From contig VWYX01000387.1 of NCBI GenBank assembly GCA_013396525.1, positions 435,325 to 499,324 of the forward strand: DNA of 64,000 bases, in the 5' to 3' direction. A program made the translations under genes and the position numbers. The notes below the pieces were generated by a model. It did not search any database. It was not told where the DNA came from and saw nothing but the letters and a program-made list of their open reading frames with translations. Shown here in pieces: positions 1-12,002 of the stretch. This DNA comes from Chaetorhynchus papuensis. Taxonomy: Eukaryota > Chordata > Aves > Passeriformes > Rhipiduridae. Numbering within the stretch: position 1 is the stretch's first letter; each line of letters begins with the position of its first letter.

Positions 1-3000
1 GTGATTCCTTACGTACGGTCCTGAGGCACTCCAACGTGCAAAATCAAATTATGTCTGATACTATGGACTTCACAGTCATGTGTTATAAAAATAGCTGTGC
101 TGGGAGACCAGAAATCTCCACAGGCACAGCCAAAAATAACCACATGAAATGCCTGGAAGGAGCAGATTCCCCAGAGATGGGATTTCTGGAGTCTTGGAGG
201 CAGTCTCCAGTACAGAGCACGATTCCCAGCAGGGGAAAACCTCCCCACCTTTAGCTGTTGCTGGATGATATAAATCAACTTCCAGAGCCTGCAGCCATAT
301 CATTGATAGGCCTATAAATCTGTCAGGGCTCTTGTATTGTTAGAATTATTCTGTGAATTTTGGTGCAAATTGTGTGCAGACAATGTGCTCTTTCAGCAGG
401 CTCGGCTCGCTCGGGGACCTCGGGGTGGGAAGTTCTGCAGCCTACGCTGGGCAAAACCCATTTAATTCCTGAGGAATACGACTCTTGGTCAAATTCCCCA
501 CACAGAAAAGGTAAGAAACCATTCAGACAAATAAGAATACTGACTGTAAAATGTCAGGAAAGGACTGGCTTCGGGCAGAAGGAATAGAAATGGATATTTA
601 GGGATTTTATTGTTTGGTGATCCCCACAGTTCATGCAGCCTCTGTGCCCTTTCACAGCCAGAAACAGGAACAAATTGTCCGACTTGCTTTACTCCACAGG
701 AAAGGAAATCTGACTCTTCCCACAGCAAGCAGCCTGGGAACTTCACAAACCCTGAATTATTCCTGCTTGACGAGCTACATCTGCTTTCAGAGGATCTCAA
801 ATAATTTCATAACCCTTTCTTTAACTTCGGTGCTGCTGCCTCGGGGCACGTGGGAACAATTTGGCCACTGTAGGACTCCAGTCCCTGTGAGAGCAGCACC
901 TCTGCAGGGCTGTGCCTGGCTCTGGCATCAAAGCAGGATGAGTTTGGACAGTTTGATGTCAGACTGAGAGAGTGGGGCAGCAGCAGAGCTGCTGTCTTCT
1001 GTCAGGGGTGAGATCCTACTTTGGGTCACAGAGCGACTCCTTCCCACCTGGGTACTTACAGCAGCTTCAGCCTCTGCCAAGTAAAACCTGGCCCAAAACC
1101 TTGACCTCTGGGGCCAGCTGGTTTCTGGCATCCATAAAGATACAGATTTTAGGGAAGGTAGGAAAGAATAAATCAGAGATTTATTGCTACAGTTCTGTAA
1201 ACTCCACGGAAAGCCTGCAGGGAGCTCCTTCTAGTTTCAGCTTCAGAGGGCAAATGTCAGCTTGGAGGCCTGAGCCACAAACCATGAGCTTGTCTATGCA
1301 CAAACCATAACAAGGTCCTCCGTGTGGGTGAGTTTATAAGTTTGGAGGTCAAGGTATTTAGCTACTGATAGCACAGCCTTGGCTCTCGTTTATCTCCTTC
1401 TTAGGAGAAAACACAGTTGGATGTGATCTGTGAACTTCCTAGAGCTACATATGCATGCGTGATATCTAAGGAAATAGCAATAATTGCAGCCACAACGTAG
1501 AGATAAAGTAGATTAATTAGTTCATAACAATATAAACATGTGAAAACGGTTTATGAAACAGTTCTGAAAATCTGACAGAGGCGGGAGGGTTTTGTGGCCA
1601 GGTCTGAAACAGAACATTTCTCCTCAGATCTCTCTGAAAGCAAAGCTGCAGGAAAAAAAGGGGATGTTCTGTATGTGGTGCTGTTGCATCCTTTAGGGTG
1701 TTTTCCCCAGCTTTTGCCTGTCTGTGCATATTTTCTTCCACAGCTCACATCCTGCTGCTCTGTTCGATACAAATATGGATCCAGAGCTGCTCTGGTAGCA
1801 GAGGCAGTGCAGTTTGCTGTGGGCTGGAATTCACATGGGAAGGCAGGTGCTACACTGCAAACCATAACCAAAATAAAAATACACACAACATCTCTCCCCA
1901 TCTCTGTTCTCAGGTCGGAATAACATCTCTCAGAGCTGTTACTTGCTCCTGGAAGCAGAGGAAGGAGGAAGCCCGACCTGCACATGCTTGCACCATCTGC
2001 TGGCAGCATCTCCACCGACAGACATTCCTAGAAGGGTTTCTCTAATTCCTCATCCACACCTAGGGACACGAGACCACCATTATAAAGGTTTAAGATTCAA
2101 GTGAGGACTTGCTTTTATCCACAGCATTTATCCACCAGCCATTTCTGGCAGGTTTGAAGGAATTACACAGCCAAGTGTCCCTGTGCCCAGCACAGCCACC
2201 TCAAGCAGGGAGCTGCAGAGGCTGTGCCAGGTCTTGTCCCCACCACAGAGCCTTCCCCTCCTGAATTTCTGAACTCCCTGCTGGAATCTCAGCTGAAGAA
2301 TGGGATCCTGTCAGACTCCTTGCCTATCCCAGAGACTTAACAGATATTAAAATCAAACACTGTGTTTTGTTAGGTGCCAAAGACATCATAATGTGAGTGA
2401 ATGAAGAACTCAAGTGAAGCAAAACTTGAGGAAAGCCTTTGTGATGTTGAGGGGTGCAGGAATAGATCAGTTCCTCCTTCTGCCCCATCCCTTGGTACAA
2501 GAAGAGGCTGTAAGTGGGTCACAGGAGGGAGGTGACCAGCAAAACCAACATCTCCTCATGCAGGCTGCAGTCTGGGGAGTTCACAGCACCAAGAACATCA
2601 TTAGATGCCCTTGCTTGGCTCTTAAAGAGAATTGGCAGTTTTAGAACAGGTAACATCTTTATCCCTGCAGGTCACATTTGACCCTTCAGCCTGGAGGATG
2701 GAACTGGAGCAATCTCTAGGGCTTCCCTAGGTGCAGCTCCCTGGGAGGGTTGCAGAGAAGTTGGCCCCTGAGTCATCAGGCACTAAACCACTCCTGAAGG
2801 GCAGAAACTCCCAGCATGGTGAGTCAGTGAGAGTCAGACCATGCCTTGGAGCAGAGGGACAAATGACAGATGAGTACAAATCCAGGGAACCAAAGCTAAG
2901 GCAGAGAACAGCTGAGCCTCTCTCTGTTACGTGCATGGGTTCTCTCTCCTAAGAGGAGCTGCACCACAGTAAGCCCAGGGTCATGAACACACACCTGTCC

Positions 3001-6000
3001 ACAAGAGGTTTATGGAAGAATGGTAACCACTTTACAAGGGACAAATGAACAAAGAAATTCCCTCTGAGTAGATTTGGAGTCTGTCAATGGATGTGTGAAT
3101 TCCAGCTGTGGCTGTGCCAGAGTCACCCGAGCTATGAGCAACAGCACTTCTTGTTCATCACAGAATCCCTGACTGGTCTGGGTTGGAAGGGACCTTAAAG
3201 ATCATCCCACTCCACCCCCTGCCATGGGCAGGGACACCTTCCACTATCCCAGGGTGCTCCAAGCCCCATCCAACCTTGGCCTTGGACACTGCCAGGGACA
3301 GAGCAACCACAGCTTCTCTTGGCAACCTAAATGTTTGCAGGGACATAACAGTTCCTTTTTGGGACCACAACTACAGCAAATTAATTTGTCAGGCAAGCCC
3401 ACGGGGTTTGATGTGATCCATGTGCCATAAGCACAAGGGTGATCCATGTGCCATAAACAAATGAAGCCTTTTCCATAGCACTTTGGGGATCACAGGATGT
3501 GCACAACCAGGGTGCCACAGGGCTGAATGAACACCAGGTCGGTTCCTGGAGGCTGTTTCTTCTCCTGGACACAGAGGTTGTCTCTACCCTCCACAATTTT
3601 TCCTGCCTGCATCCAGCTGGCTGGGTTTGGGCTGTGAAAGGGGATGCACAGTCAAGTTTCATGATAATCATGGCATGGTCCGTGAAACCCTCCCAGATGG
3701 AGCTGCTTTGTTGGGTTGATATTTGTATTCCTGCCACACCCAGATACTGGCAGAAGCATTTTGCCCTGTTCATGTTGCCAGCCAAAAGTGGAAGGCCATA
3801 GGCATAGGAAGGCCCATGTGGATGGATGGGGCAGGGTTTTGGCATTCCCAGACCATACAAGGCAGCTCTGTGAGCACAGCAGAGGGGCAGCAGTTTGCAG
3901 AGAATCTACAAAAATGGATGTTGGCACAAATGTGACATCCTATAGAACAACAGCGATTCTGTGCCTTTCCAAAGGGACTCGATCACATCAGCCCCTGCCC
4001 CGGCACTGCAGGCTCTGGACACGACATCAGCTCTGTTTTCCTCCCAGCACGGGGCAGGAGCCTCTCCCTGCTCCTGCCTGGCTGCTCTTGGCAGCTGCAG
4101 GGCCTCCAGGAGGGTCTAATCCCACCCCTGTAGGAAAACTTGCTTCCCCAGGGAGTCCCTTCCCCATCCAAACCACCATCCACCCTCCGAGGTGTTACAG
4201 CCAGCCAGCAAAGTCCAGTGCCTCTCTTAAGAAACACACATAACAGCTAAATCAGGTGGTGAAAGGCTGTAGGAAACCACATTCTTCTTGTTGTTCTTTT
4301 CCCCTCTTCTATCGACCTTTGAAAAGGAGCCCTTGGGCGGATCCGGGCGGCAGGGCTGACCTCCCGCCGTGGAATTTCACCTAGTAATTTCTGTGGCACA
4401 GAGAAATCCTTGGAGCGGCTTGTCTGGCTTCAGAAGTAAATGTAAGTGCCTGTGGCTTGACAAATAAACAATCTGAAAGCGCTTAATGACTCACAACCTC
4501 GCCTAAGAATAGCTGAACTCTGCAAGATGGAAATTCAGCGCAGAGAACGCGGCCTCCGACACTGCCCGAGCGGGGAGCTGGAGGACACAGGGGGAGACGG
4601 GCAGGGAGAGGCTGTGGCTGCATTCCTGATGTCCCCTCCCAGCTCCTGGCAAGAGGCTTCTTCAATATTCGTGTGCATCAGCTGCCTTGGAGCGCTCCCC
4701 AAATTCTCCTAATCCACTTTTAAACAAATTATCGGGTTTCGTTTATGCAGACAGCGAAGTTCTCCGTGTTTATCCCGTTTTGTTTGAAAGCACCGTTTAT
4801 CCTGTGGGATTAAAGAGGGGTCACACAAGTGATCCACATCTCCATGTTACACTTCCAAGCACCTACAGCTCATGGAAAAGACTCTTTTTCCTCCAGTTAC
4901 TGAGCAAGTGAAACTTCAGTGAAAAGGGGAACTGGGTTTGACTGGGTTTGACTGTTTCCTGAAAAATGGGGTTTTTGGTAGTTGGTGCTTTTGTGAGGCA
5001 CACTTACAGAAATGTGTGCTGTGAGCTGCCACTCCAGCTTCTTACCCCCACACACACCTTTGAGCCCTTTGATCTAACCCCAGGGAAAAGAGAACAAAAA
5101 CAAGTTCAGCTGAATGCCTGCGACCACAAGAGCTTCCTGTAGGTGCCCAAAGTTTCTGCTGCAAAAGCCTCGTTGTTGTCATGAGGGCTCAGGGATCATC
5201 ATGGCTTTGAGATGAGCACAAGGGACAGATAATGGATAAGGTGCACGGTCCCAGGAGCAGCAGGAGAGGTGCTGTGTCTGCAAGGCCATGGCTGCACATC
5301 AAAGTTGGTTTGTTGATCAGGAACAACAGAAGAAAACAATGTCAGAATCACCCCCTGCCTCCACCAGCCAAAAAATCCCCTGATACCATGATCCCTGTCT
5401 TTTGGGCACTGCCAGAATACCCTGAGCAGCAGGAGCAGGGGCTGTCCTGGGAAGCCTGAAGGCTCCCACCCTTTTCCCTTAATTCTTTGATCTGTTGCAA
5501 AAGTCCTCAGGAAATGTGCTCCTCTCACTCAGCACCTGAGCCCCTCACATGGGAATGAGGGCAGACCATGTCTGGGCAGAGCCCCAGTCACTCCTGAACT
5601 GGGTAATGGGATATTTTACTGCTCCCTGTTCACCAGGAGCCTGGGCACTGCCAGGAGAGCTCTGGAGTTACTGGGTGGTTGGGCAGCAGCCAGAGCCCAA
5701 CCCTCAGATCTCCCCCTGTGACGTTCCCAGTCAGAGCTGAAAGGTCTTTGGGCTCTTCTCGAAGGAAGGGGGGATCCCAGTGGGCCACATCCATCCCCAC
5801 TGGATGGTGAGTTCCTGGCCCAGATGGAGACCATGTGCTGCCCCAGCATCACTGGAGCTGCTGCTCTCCCACGCTCCGGAACAGCTGGAGCAGGGCTGCG
5901 ATTTGTCCCTGTGTCTCTAAGACAAGGAAAATCAAAAGCTTTACCTAACACTGAAGGTATTATTTGGTGTCACTAAACTGCTGATTTCTGCCTGTCCCCA

Positions 6001-6266
6001 GAACTGTCACGACGGTGCCTTGGTGCAGCTGGATGGGCACATGGGGAGGCTCAAAGCCTGAAACCCAAATTGCCTTTTCTTTACTTTTTCCGTGTGATTG
6101 CATTAAGGAACAAGGGCCCGATGTGAACCGGGCGGGGCTGAAGGGCCGAGCCAGAGAGCAGCTGGTGCAAACACCGCTCAAGTTCTGCGTCCCGAGCCCA
6201 TCCCCGCAGATTTCCCTTCCCACCGCTCTTGATGCGCATCTGTGCAAACAGGATGAGCTACAAAAG
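1..6266. other. Upstream intergenic sequence, no gene recognised
   Basis: No conserved coding exon was recognised on either strand. Open frames here are short, lack family resemblance and overlap one another on opposite strands, as expected by chance. The stretch contains one CR1 fragment (3156-3330) and a short direct duplication at about 3414-3460, where an 18-base unit beginning gtgatccatg occurs twice. In mammals USP1 lies on this side of KANK4, but none of its coding exons are visible. The 4310-4510 segment is richer in short AT motifs and could be conserved non-coding DNA, which would need an alignment to test. Confidence 0.6.
3156..3330 (-). mobile_element. CR1 LINE fragment (3' end)
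   Basis: Read on the + strand this begins atcacagaatccctgac and continues with the hallmark ggttggaagggacctt, then gccatgggcagggacacctt and ttggacactgccaggga. This is the reverse complement of the conserved CR1 3' end, so the element points to the - strand. It is truncated and has no reverse transcriptase frame. Confidence 0.85.
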
Positions 6267-6274
6267 TATAAATA
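6267..6274 (+). promoter_or_regulatory. KANK4: TATA box candidate for KANK4
   Basis: TATAAATA at 6267-6274 is a perfect TATA consensus lying directly before a strongly GC- and CpG-rich block on the + strand. A start site about 30 bases downstream would fall near 6298. The link to KANK4 is inferred from position and from the good donor site at 6539. No expression data were available. Confidence 0.35.
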
Positions 6275-6297
6275 AAGCGTTAAACTGAATACGCGGG

Positions 6298-6538
6298 CAG
6301 GAGGGAAGGGGAAAAAAAAAACATCCCAAAAAGTGGCTTTCTGGCCTCCCAGGGCAGCCGCTCCTCCCGGCTCCCCCTGTCCCGCCCGCAGCCCGTCCCC
6401 GTCGCCTCGGGCCGCCCCCGGCCCCGCTGCCCGGGGGAGGGCACCGGGTCCCGCCCCGCCCCCGGGTCCCGCCCCGGGTCCCTCCCGGAGGAGGCAGCGG
6501 GATCGCAGCGCTGCGCCCGCCGCGCTCTGCCCGTGCAG
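6298..6538 (+). other. KANK4: Putative untranslated first exon of KANK4
   Basis: The block from about 6298 ends in the strong donor cccgtgcag|gtacgg, with GT at 6539-6540. It lies inside a CpG island and downstream of a TATA box, and the first KANK4 coding exon at 17491 is preceded by a splice acceptor, so an upstream non-coding exon must exist. Human KANK4 also has an untranslated first exon. The exact start is a guess. Other CpG-rich blocks at about 7150-7450 and 13750-14050 are alternative locations. Confidence 0.4.
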
Positions 6539-6640
6539 GTACGGCCGCACCGGGGGACCGCGGGCACCGGGGGCACCGGGCACCGCACCCGAGGGGCTGG
6601 CGGGATGCTCCGGGGGACTTGGGGGACTTTGGAGACGGTT
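6340..6640. promoter_or_regulatory. KANK4: CpG island
   Basis: This is very GC-rich sequence with many CG dinucleotides, for example repeated cccgggtcccgccccg blocks around 6440-6480 that resemble Sp1/KLF sites. It stands out from the flanking DNA and is the most promoter-like stretch upstream of the KANK4 coding exons. It fits a broad or mixed promoter on the + strand. Confidence 0.6.
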
Positions 6641-6880
6641 TGGGGGTTGTGTCTAGGGGTGCTCAGGGGCATTGGGAAGAGCGCTGGAGGATGCTCGGGG
6701 GTGCTCTGGGGGTGCTCCTGGGGTGCGCTGGAGGATGTTCAGAGGGATGTTTTGAAAGTGCTCAGGGCGCCCCAGGGTGCTCAGGGAATGTGGGGGAGCG
6801 CTTTGGAGGGTGCTCCGAGGGTGCTCCTGGGTCTGCTCCGAGGATGCTCAGGGGGTGCTCAGGGCTCCTCGCGTGGCTGC
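6604..6880 (+). repeat. Degenerate G-rich minisatellite
   Basis: Imperfect units built on ggtgctc followed by a run of G occur again and again with spacings of roughly 11-14 bases (for example gctcgggggtgctctggggg near 6693). The + strand is strongly G-rich, so G-quadruplexes or R-loops are possible just downstream of the putative KANK4 first exon. Several overlapping open frames here come from the repeat and are not treated as genes. Confidence 0.75.
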
Positions 6881-9800
6881 CCCGGGACAGAATCAGCCCT
6901 GGATCACTCGGGACAGGAGCGTTTCCAGAGCACCCCTGGCTCCGGGGTGGAGGCATTGAGCGTGGCTGGGCAGCTGGGAGAGGGCAGGAAGGCTCCGAGC
7001 CCTGATGGGACCCCCAGAGGTCACCGTGTGAGGGCCGGGAAGGGCCCCCAAGCCCTGGACATTGCGGTGGAAGTTCCCAGAGTTGCGTTTAGCCTCAAAG
7101 CCGAACCATAAAACCCTGCCCAGCCGTGAAGATGTGGCTCAGCCAAGCCCCAGCCCAGCCTCCGGGCTGAGCGTGGTCTCTCCCCCTCCTGCCTGCAGCC
7201 TCTCTCCGTTTCCCTGCCGCCGTTCCAGCCGCCCGGACGGAGCAGCTCCTGGCACCGTAACTCACTGCTGGCTCTGGCCAGGGCTGTGCTCGGGTTCTCT
7301 GTGTCCCGGACGGGCCAGGGAAGGAGAGGAGGGCCGGGCAGCGCCTCTCCCTCGCAGGCAGCATCGCCTTTCCGCGGCCGCGCACGCTGCCAGGGCATTT
7401 CTGAGCAGCCCAACTCTGCCGGGACCAGGCGTGCCCCGGGCAACTTTCCTCAGCTCCCAGCGTCCAGCTGGTGATTTCACACACCAGAGCTCGGGCTGTG
7501 CTCCGGGAGAGTGCAGCAGCAGGGAGCAGGGAGCTGCTGCCGTGGGGTGCACATCGCTGAGATCGCTGGAGAAGAGGCCGGCTGGTCCATGGGGAGGTCG
7601 GAGGAGGCAGAACGTGGGTTGGATAATCTCAGCTGGAAGTTCGAGTGCAGGATGGAGGAAGTCGTGGTCTGGATGCTCTGGGTGCGATGTTCACCGTTCA
7701 GGGATGGAAGTGGGTCTGGACTGTGCAGGGATAGCTCATTTTCCTGACAGCTCTGGGATGTGACACCATCAGGAAGGGTTTCCCTTGTCCAGAGCCACCC
7801 CAGATATTAAATATTTTAGCTGTGTTGCCCGAATGAAATTGGTGAACACCCAAAAACATTGCTCATGCAGGGCAAGGGTAGCGACCACAGCAGTGGCAGA
7901 GAAGGGAAGTGATGTAAAAAAATCAGCATTTGCCTTTGGACATGTTTTGCAGTCTTCCAGGTGGTTTGTGTTTGATTTGGGATGAGCTAAATGGGAAAAG
8001 CTGATTTCATAAATGATTCCTGAGATGGCAAATGAGGAGGGGAAACCTGTAACTTTGGGTTAATCTCTGATTATTTGTCACTTAGATTGTAATATTTCAA
8101 AAATAAATATATCTGCTGAAATGACAGCCTGATGAGCAGCGACCTGGCTGGGGAATCTGTGCTTGAGGAGGGATCAGTGAATGGATTCATCCAAACAGTC
8201 CTGGAACTGGAAGATGAGATGTCAGGGAGCCTGTTGCTGCTGAGGGCTCTGTCAGACTCCTGGTGCAGTTTCCTTGTGAACAGGAGAACCGTGGTCACAG
8301 TGGGCTCCTCTCCAGAAATCCTGTTGTGAGGAAGGTTTCATCTCCCAGGTATCACCCCCTCATGCCGTGCTGGGGCTGTCCCATTCCCACATATTTCTTT
8401 ACCACCAAGCAGGAGTGCTTCCCATCAAACAGCCTCTGGCATGGGAACCTTCTGGGAGGGAGAGGTTTGGCCTCAAAGCATTCCTTGAATCAGGAGCGGT
8501 GTTGAGATCCCGGGACACAGCTGCTGGGTGAATACAGGCTCATTCACGAGCTTGGTGCTGATTCAGGTCCCTCCCCTGGTGGTTTTACAGCTGCCAGATA
8601 TTTTAAAAGTCACATTTGTATCACCGTGTGTTGCAGCCCAACTCATCAAATCTTGGGTCTTTTCAAGGAAGCTCTGGGAGCAGCCACAGGGATGAGCGTG
8701 GCCCCATTGATGAAGGGAAAAAAGTCAGTATGGAAAGTTATTGTATTTTCCACTTGGTGCCCCGTTTGACAGGGGTTATGTGACTCTGCCTCACTCCAGA
8801 GCAGCAGGATGCAGATTTCGGTCAATAAAACCCCGACCCCAGCTCAAGGGGTGTGAAGGAGCCCATGGCTTGGGGCAGAAATCCTCCCAGTGACAATGCC
8901 AGGGGAGAGCAGTGGGGAGGAACTGGCTGCAGGGAGCTCCTGCTTCAACCCTGTTTATTTCAGACCTTGGTGGAATTCATGTTTTGGGAAGCCTCAAGTC
9001 CTGCCCATTAAACAGCACAGGAAAAAGGAGCAGCTGAGGAAAAAGAAGGTGGTGTCATTATTAAGATAATACACTGCCCAAGTGGACAATTTGATGGAGT
9101 CAGAAATGTGAAATATGGTGAAAAACTCACCCAGACAAAGAGGTCCCCATCTTCCAAATGGGAATGTCTTAAATTTGTCATTGCAGCTGGTTCCTCTGCC
9201 CATCAGGGCTGAGTGTGGTGCAAGTGAGAAAGCTGAAACTACACCAGCAAGATGTGGCTGAGGCTTGGTCAACAACCTGGAGGAAAATCCCCATTTCCTA
9301 AATGGGTGAGAGGTGGGAAATGCTGCTCCAGGGCTCCCAGCTCCCGTTATCCACACAGAAATCACCAGCAGAGGAGGAACGTGGCACGTCCATCCTCTCT
9401 GCAGTCCCAATCAATGAGGAGGGTGGTTTCAGGTGGCCTGAAAAAGAAATGTTCCTGTGTGAAGAGGTTTTTAAACCTGTCAGGAGTGTGATCAATCCAA
9501 GTCTTGTTGGCTCGGGTCAGAAATCGATGTGAAGTGGCTCCGTGGCTTCGTTGGGGACTGCGGTGGTTGCCCAGGGAAGAGGAGAGAAATGCAGACAATA
9601 GGGTTTTCCTAAAAGCACCTGAAATTTCCCACTGTCTTTGACCACGTGGGAGTTATTCAGTATCATGGCAGCAAAGCTTGACTTGTCCCAAGGTCAAGGA
9701 GGTGGAAACCAGCAGCTTGGAAGAGACCAGAAGCCATAGCAGGGCTCCATTATTTTCCCTCAAAACTTGTGGGATTGAGGCAAAAAGAGTAAACATTAGA

Positions 9801-11454
9801 AACCAGGCACCTCAGATTTTTGTCTGCCTTCTGACTGTGCAGCACTTTTGTTTCAGGGCTTTGGGTGCTTTTTGTGATCACCTGGCTCTGGGAAAGGAGA
9901 CTTTAGGGAAAACACCGTCATTTTCAAGGCAGGGGATAAAATCACAAGAATCGGCCAAAGCTTTTGTAAGTCTGTGGCTGGAATGAGCTGAAGGTCAGTC
10001 GGAAAAGAGGTTATCAGAGGAGGGGGTGAATGTGATCATTTTCCCCTCCTGGTAAGCCATAAAAGAGGGAGAGGGTTTGGATATCTGATACCTCCAGGTC
10101 TGACCCGTCTCTAATGGAAATGCTGGCAGGAAGCTCACAACATTTATTAGACAGCAACGAGCAGCTTTAATAAAATCAGTACCCGCACGACTTCATCGCA
10201 GGCGTTGGGAAAGGGGCCTCAAATGGCTGTTTAAGTACCAGGGGTTGCACACCCGGGGGTTGCTGAAAGAGTTTGGCTCCTTTATTAAGCGGTGCCGGGT
10301 TCATTATTCAGCTTCCTTGTGAACCCTCTGCGATCAAACCCCGGGGAGGCCCCACACGCCTCCAGGATGTTTTCCATGCGCACAGACCCGGCTCCAGCCC
10401 CATCCGCCTCCTCCTCCTCCTCCACCACTGCTTTTTTTGCAGAGAGGTTGGGAGGCCAGCCTGGACCTCTCCATCATCAGCCACAAGCTGATGAGTTGCA
10501 GAGAGAGCTCGTCCTTCTCCAGCACTCACAAATTGCTTCCAGCTCCCAGCTCTGCTCTGGAGATGCCCCAGGCAAGCAGCAGCCAAGGGAGTTTCCTCTT
10601 GGGGTGTGATAAGATCCCGGTGCCGTGGGGTACCTGTTGTCATCAGCCACGTGCTGAACCCATCCACTGGCGCCAGGATGAAGGCTCTTCCCATAAGTAA
10701 CAGGTTTTGCATCCCTAAATCCAGTCCTGCTCTGCCTCAGCACGTGCCATGGGTGATACCAGCGCAGAGGGAAGCCTGCCCAGCGTGTGTGGTGGCGTGG
10801 CTGCAGGCTGGGATGGATCCAGCTTGGAAACTTTTCCTCCTGGTTGCTGTTGGGTTTATAGCAGTGGCTCAGGCATTGTCTGATTAATTTTTGGGTCTGC
10901 TCAGCTGCCTTCTGTCCCCTCAAGCAGCCGTTCCAAGGGATGCTGTGGGGCACAGGACCACTGGCAAAGTTGTTTGTGTGATGCCAGACATAAGTGGGAA
11001 GGTGGCTGATGGGCTCCCGGGATTCAGATCTCATCCAGCAGGAACCCTGCTTGCTCTCACTTCGGGAAACCTCGTGACAACTCCTTGCAGTGCAAACCAG
11101 GACTTTAAACTGCTTTTATTTAGCTAGGTATTTGTTTAATCCCACAAAGTTTGCAAACCTCTTTTTTTTTTTTTCTTTCTCCTGGGGGGAAGCTCCTTCC
11201 CGCGGCCGTGCCAGCCGGCAGCGGATCACAGCGGAGATCCCACCCGTGTGCATGTCCCCAGCAGACTGGAAGTGGGTTATTTTTCCTTCCTTTGCAGTGA
11301 AAACAAGAATTGAAAAATCCGTACAACAAATATTCCCCGAGAGGCCATTTTTTATTGCTGGTGTGTCCATTTGCAGGGATAGCTCAGCTGGTTGTTGTGC
11401 AATCCAGACCGCCGGCATGGAGCAGGTTTGGGTGTAACCCTTTGGGTGCCGAGG

Positions 11455-12002
11455 GTGAGCTCTGTCTGTGGGTCACCCTGAGGTGATCCTGCCACTCTGC
11501 TCAGCCCTGTGAGGCACATCTGAGTCCAGCTCTGGGCTCCTCAGGACAAGAGGGACATGGAGCTCCTGGAGCGGAGGCTGTGGGAATGAGGAAGGGCCTG
11601 GAGCATCTTTCTTACAAGGAAAGGCTGAGAGAGCTGGGCCTGGTCAGTCTCCAGAAGAGGTGGCTGAGAAGGGACCCCATCCATGGATATAAATATCCAA
11701 AGGGAGGTGTCAGAGGATGGACCAGGCTCTGCTCAGCAGTGCCCAGCAATGGGACAAGAGGAATGGGCACAAACTGATGCCCAGGAATTTTCACCTGAAC
11801 ATGAGGAAGAACTTCTTCCCTGGGCAGTGACCGAGCCCTGGAGCAGGTTGCCCAGAGAGGCTGTGGAGTCTCCCTCCCTGGGGATATTCCAGACCTGTCC
11901 AGACACAGTCCTGGGTAAGATGCTCTGGGATGACCCTGCTGGAGCAGGGAGGTGGGACTGGACGATCTCAGTTGTCCCTTCCAACCTGAATCGCTCTGTG
12001 AC
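11455..12002 (+). mobile_element. CR1 LINE fragment, longest in the window
   Basis: About 550 bases of CR1 3' region in sense orientation. Marks include gaggaagaacttcttccctg, gagcaggttgcccagagagg, the stretch around ggtgggactggacgatctca, and the terminal part gtcccttccaacctgaatcg. The reverse transcriptase frame is broken and no full-length element is present. The 3' end keeps the CR1-type ending near ctctgtgacg. Confidence 0.88.

Noticed and set aside
1..6266. Search for USP1, the expected neighbour upstream of KANK4
   Set aside because: No exon resembling a ubiquitin-specific protease was seen; the gene is probably outside the window.
5960..6672. - strand frames of 207 and 130 codons opposite the putative KANK4 promoter
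   Set aside because: They come from CpG-island composition. A divergent gene is possible, but there are no domains or splice-linked exons to support it.
11455..12002. Possible active CR1 element
   Set aside because: Only the 3' part is present, with a broken frame and no endonuclease or full reverse transcriptase region.
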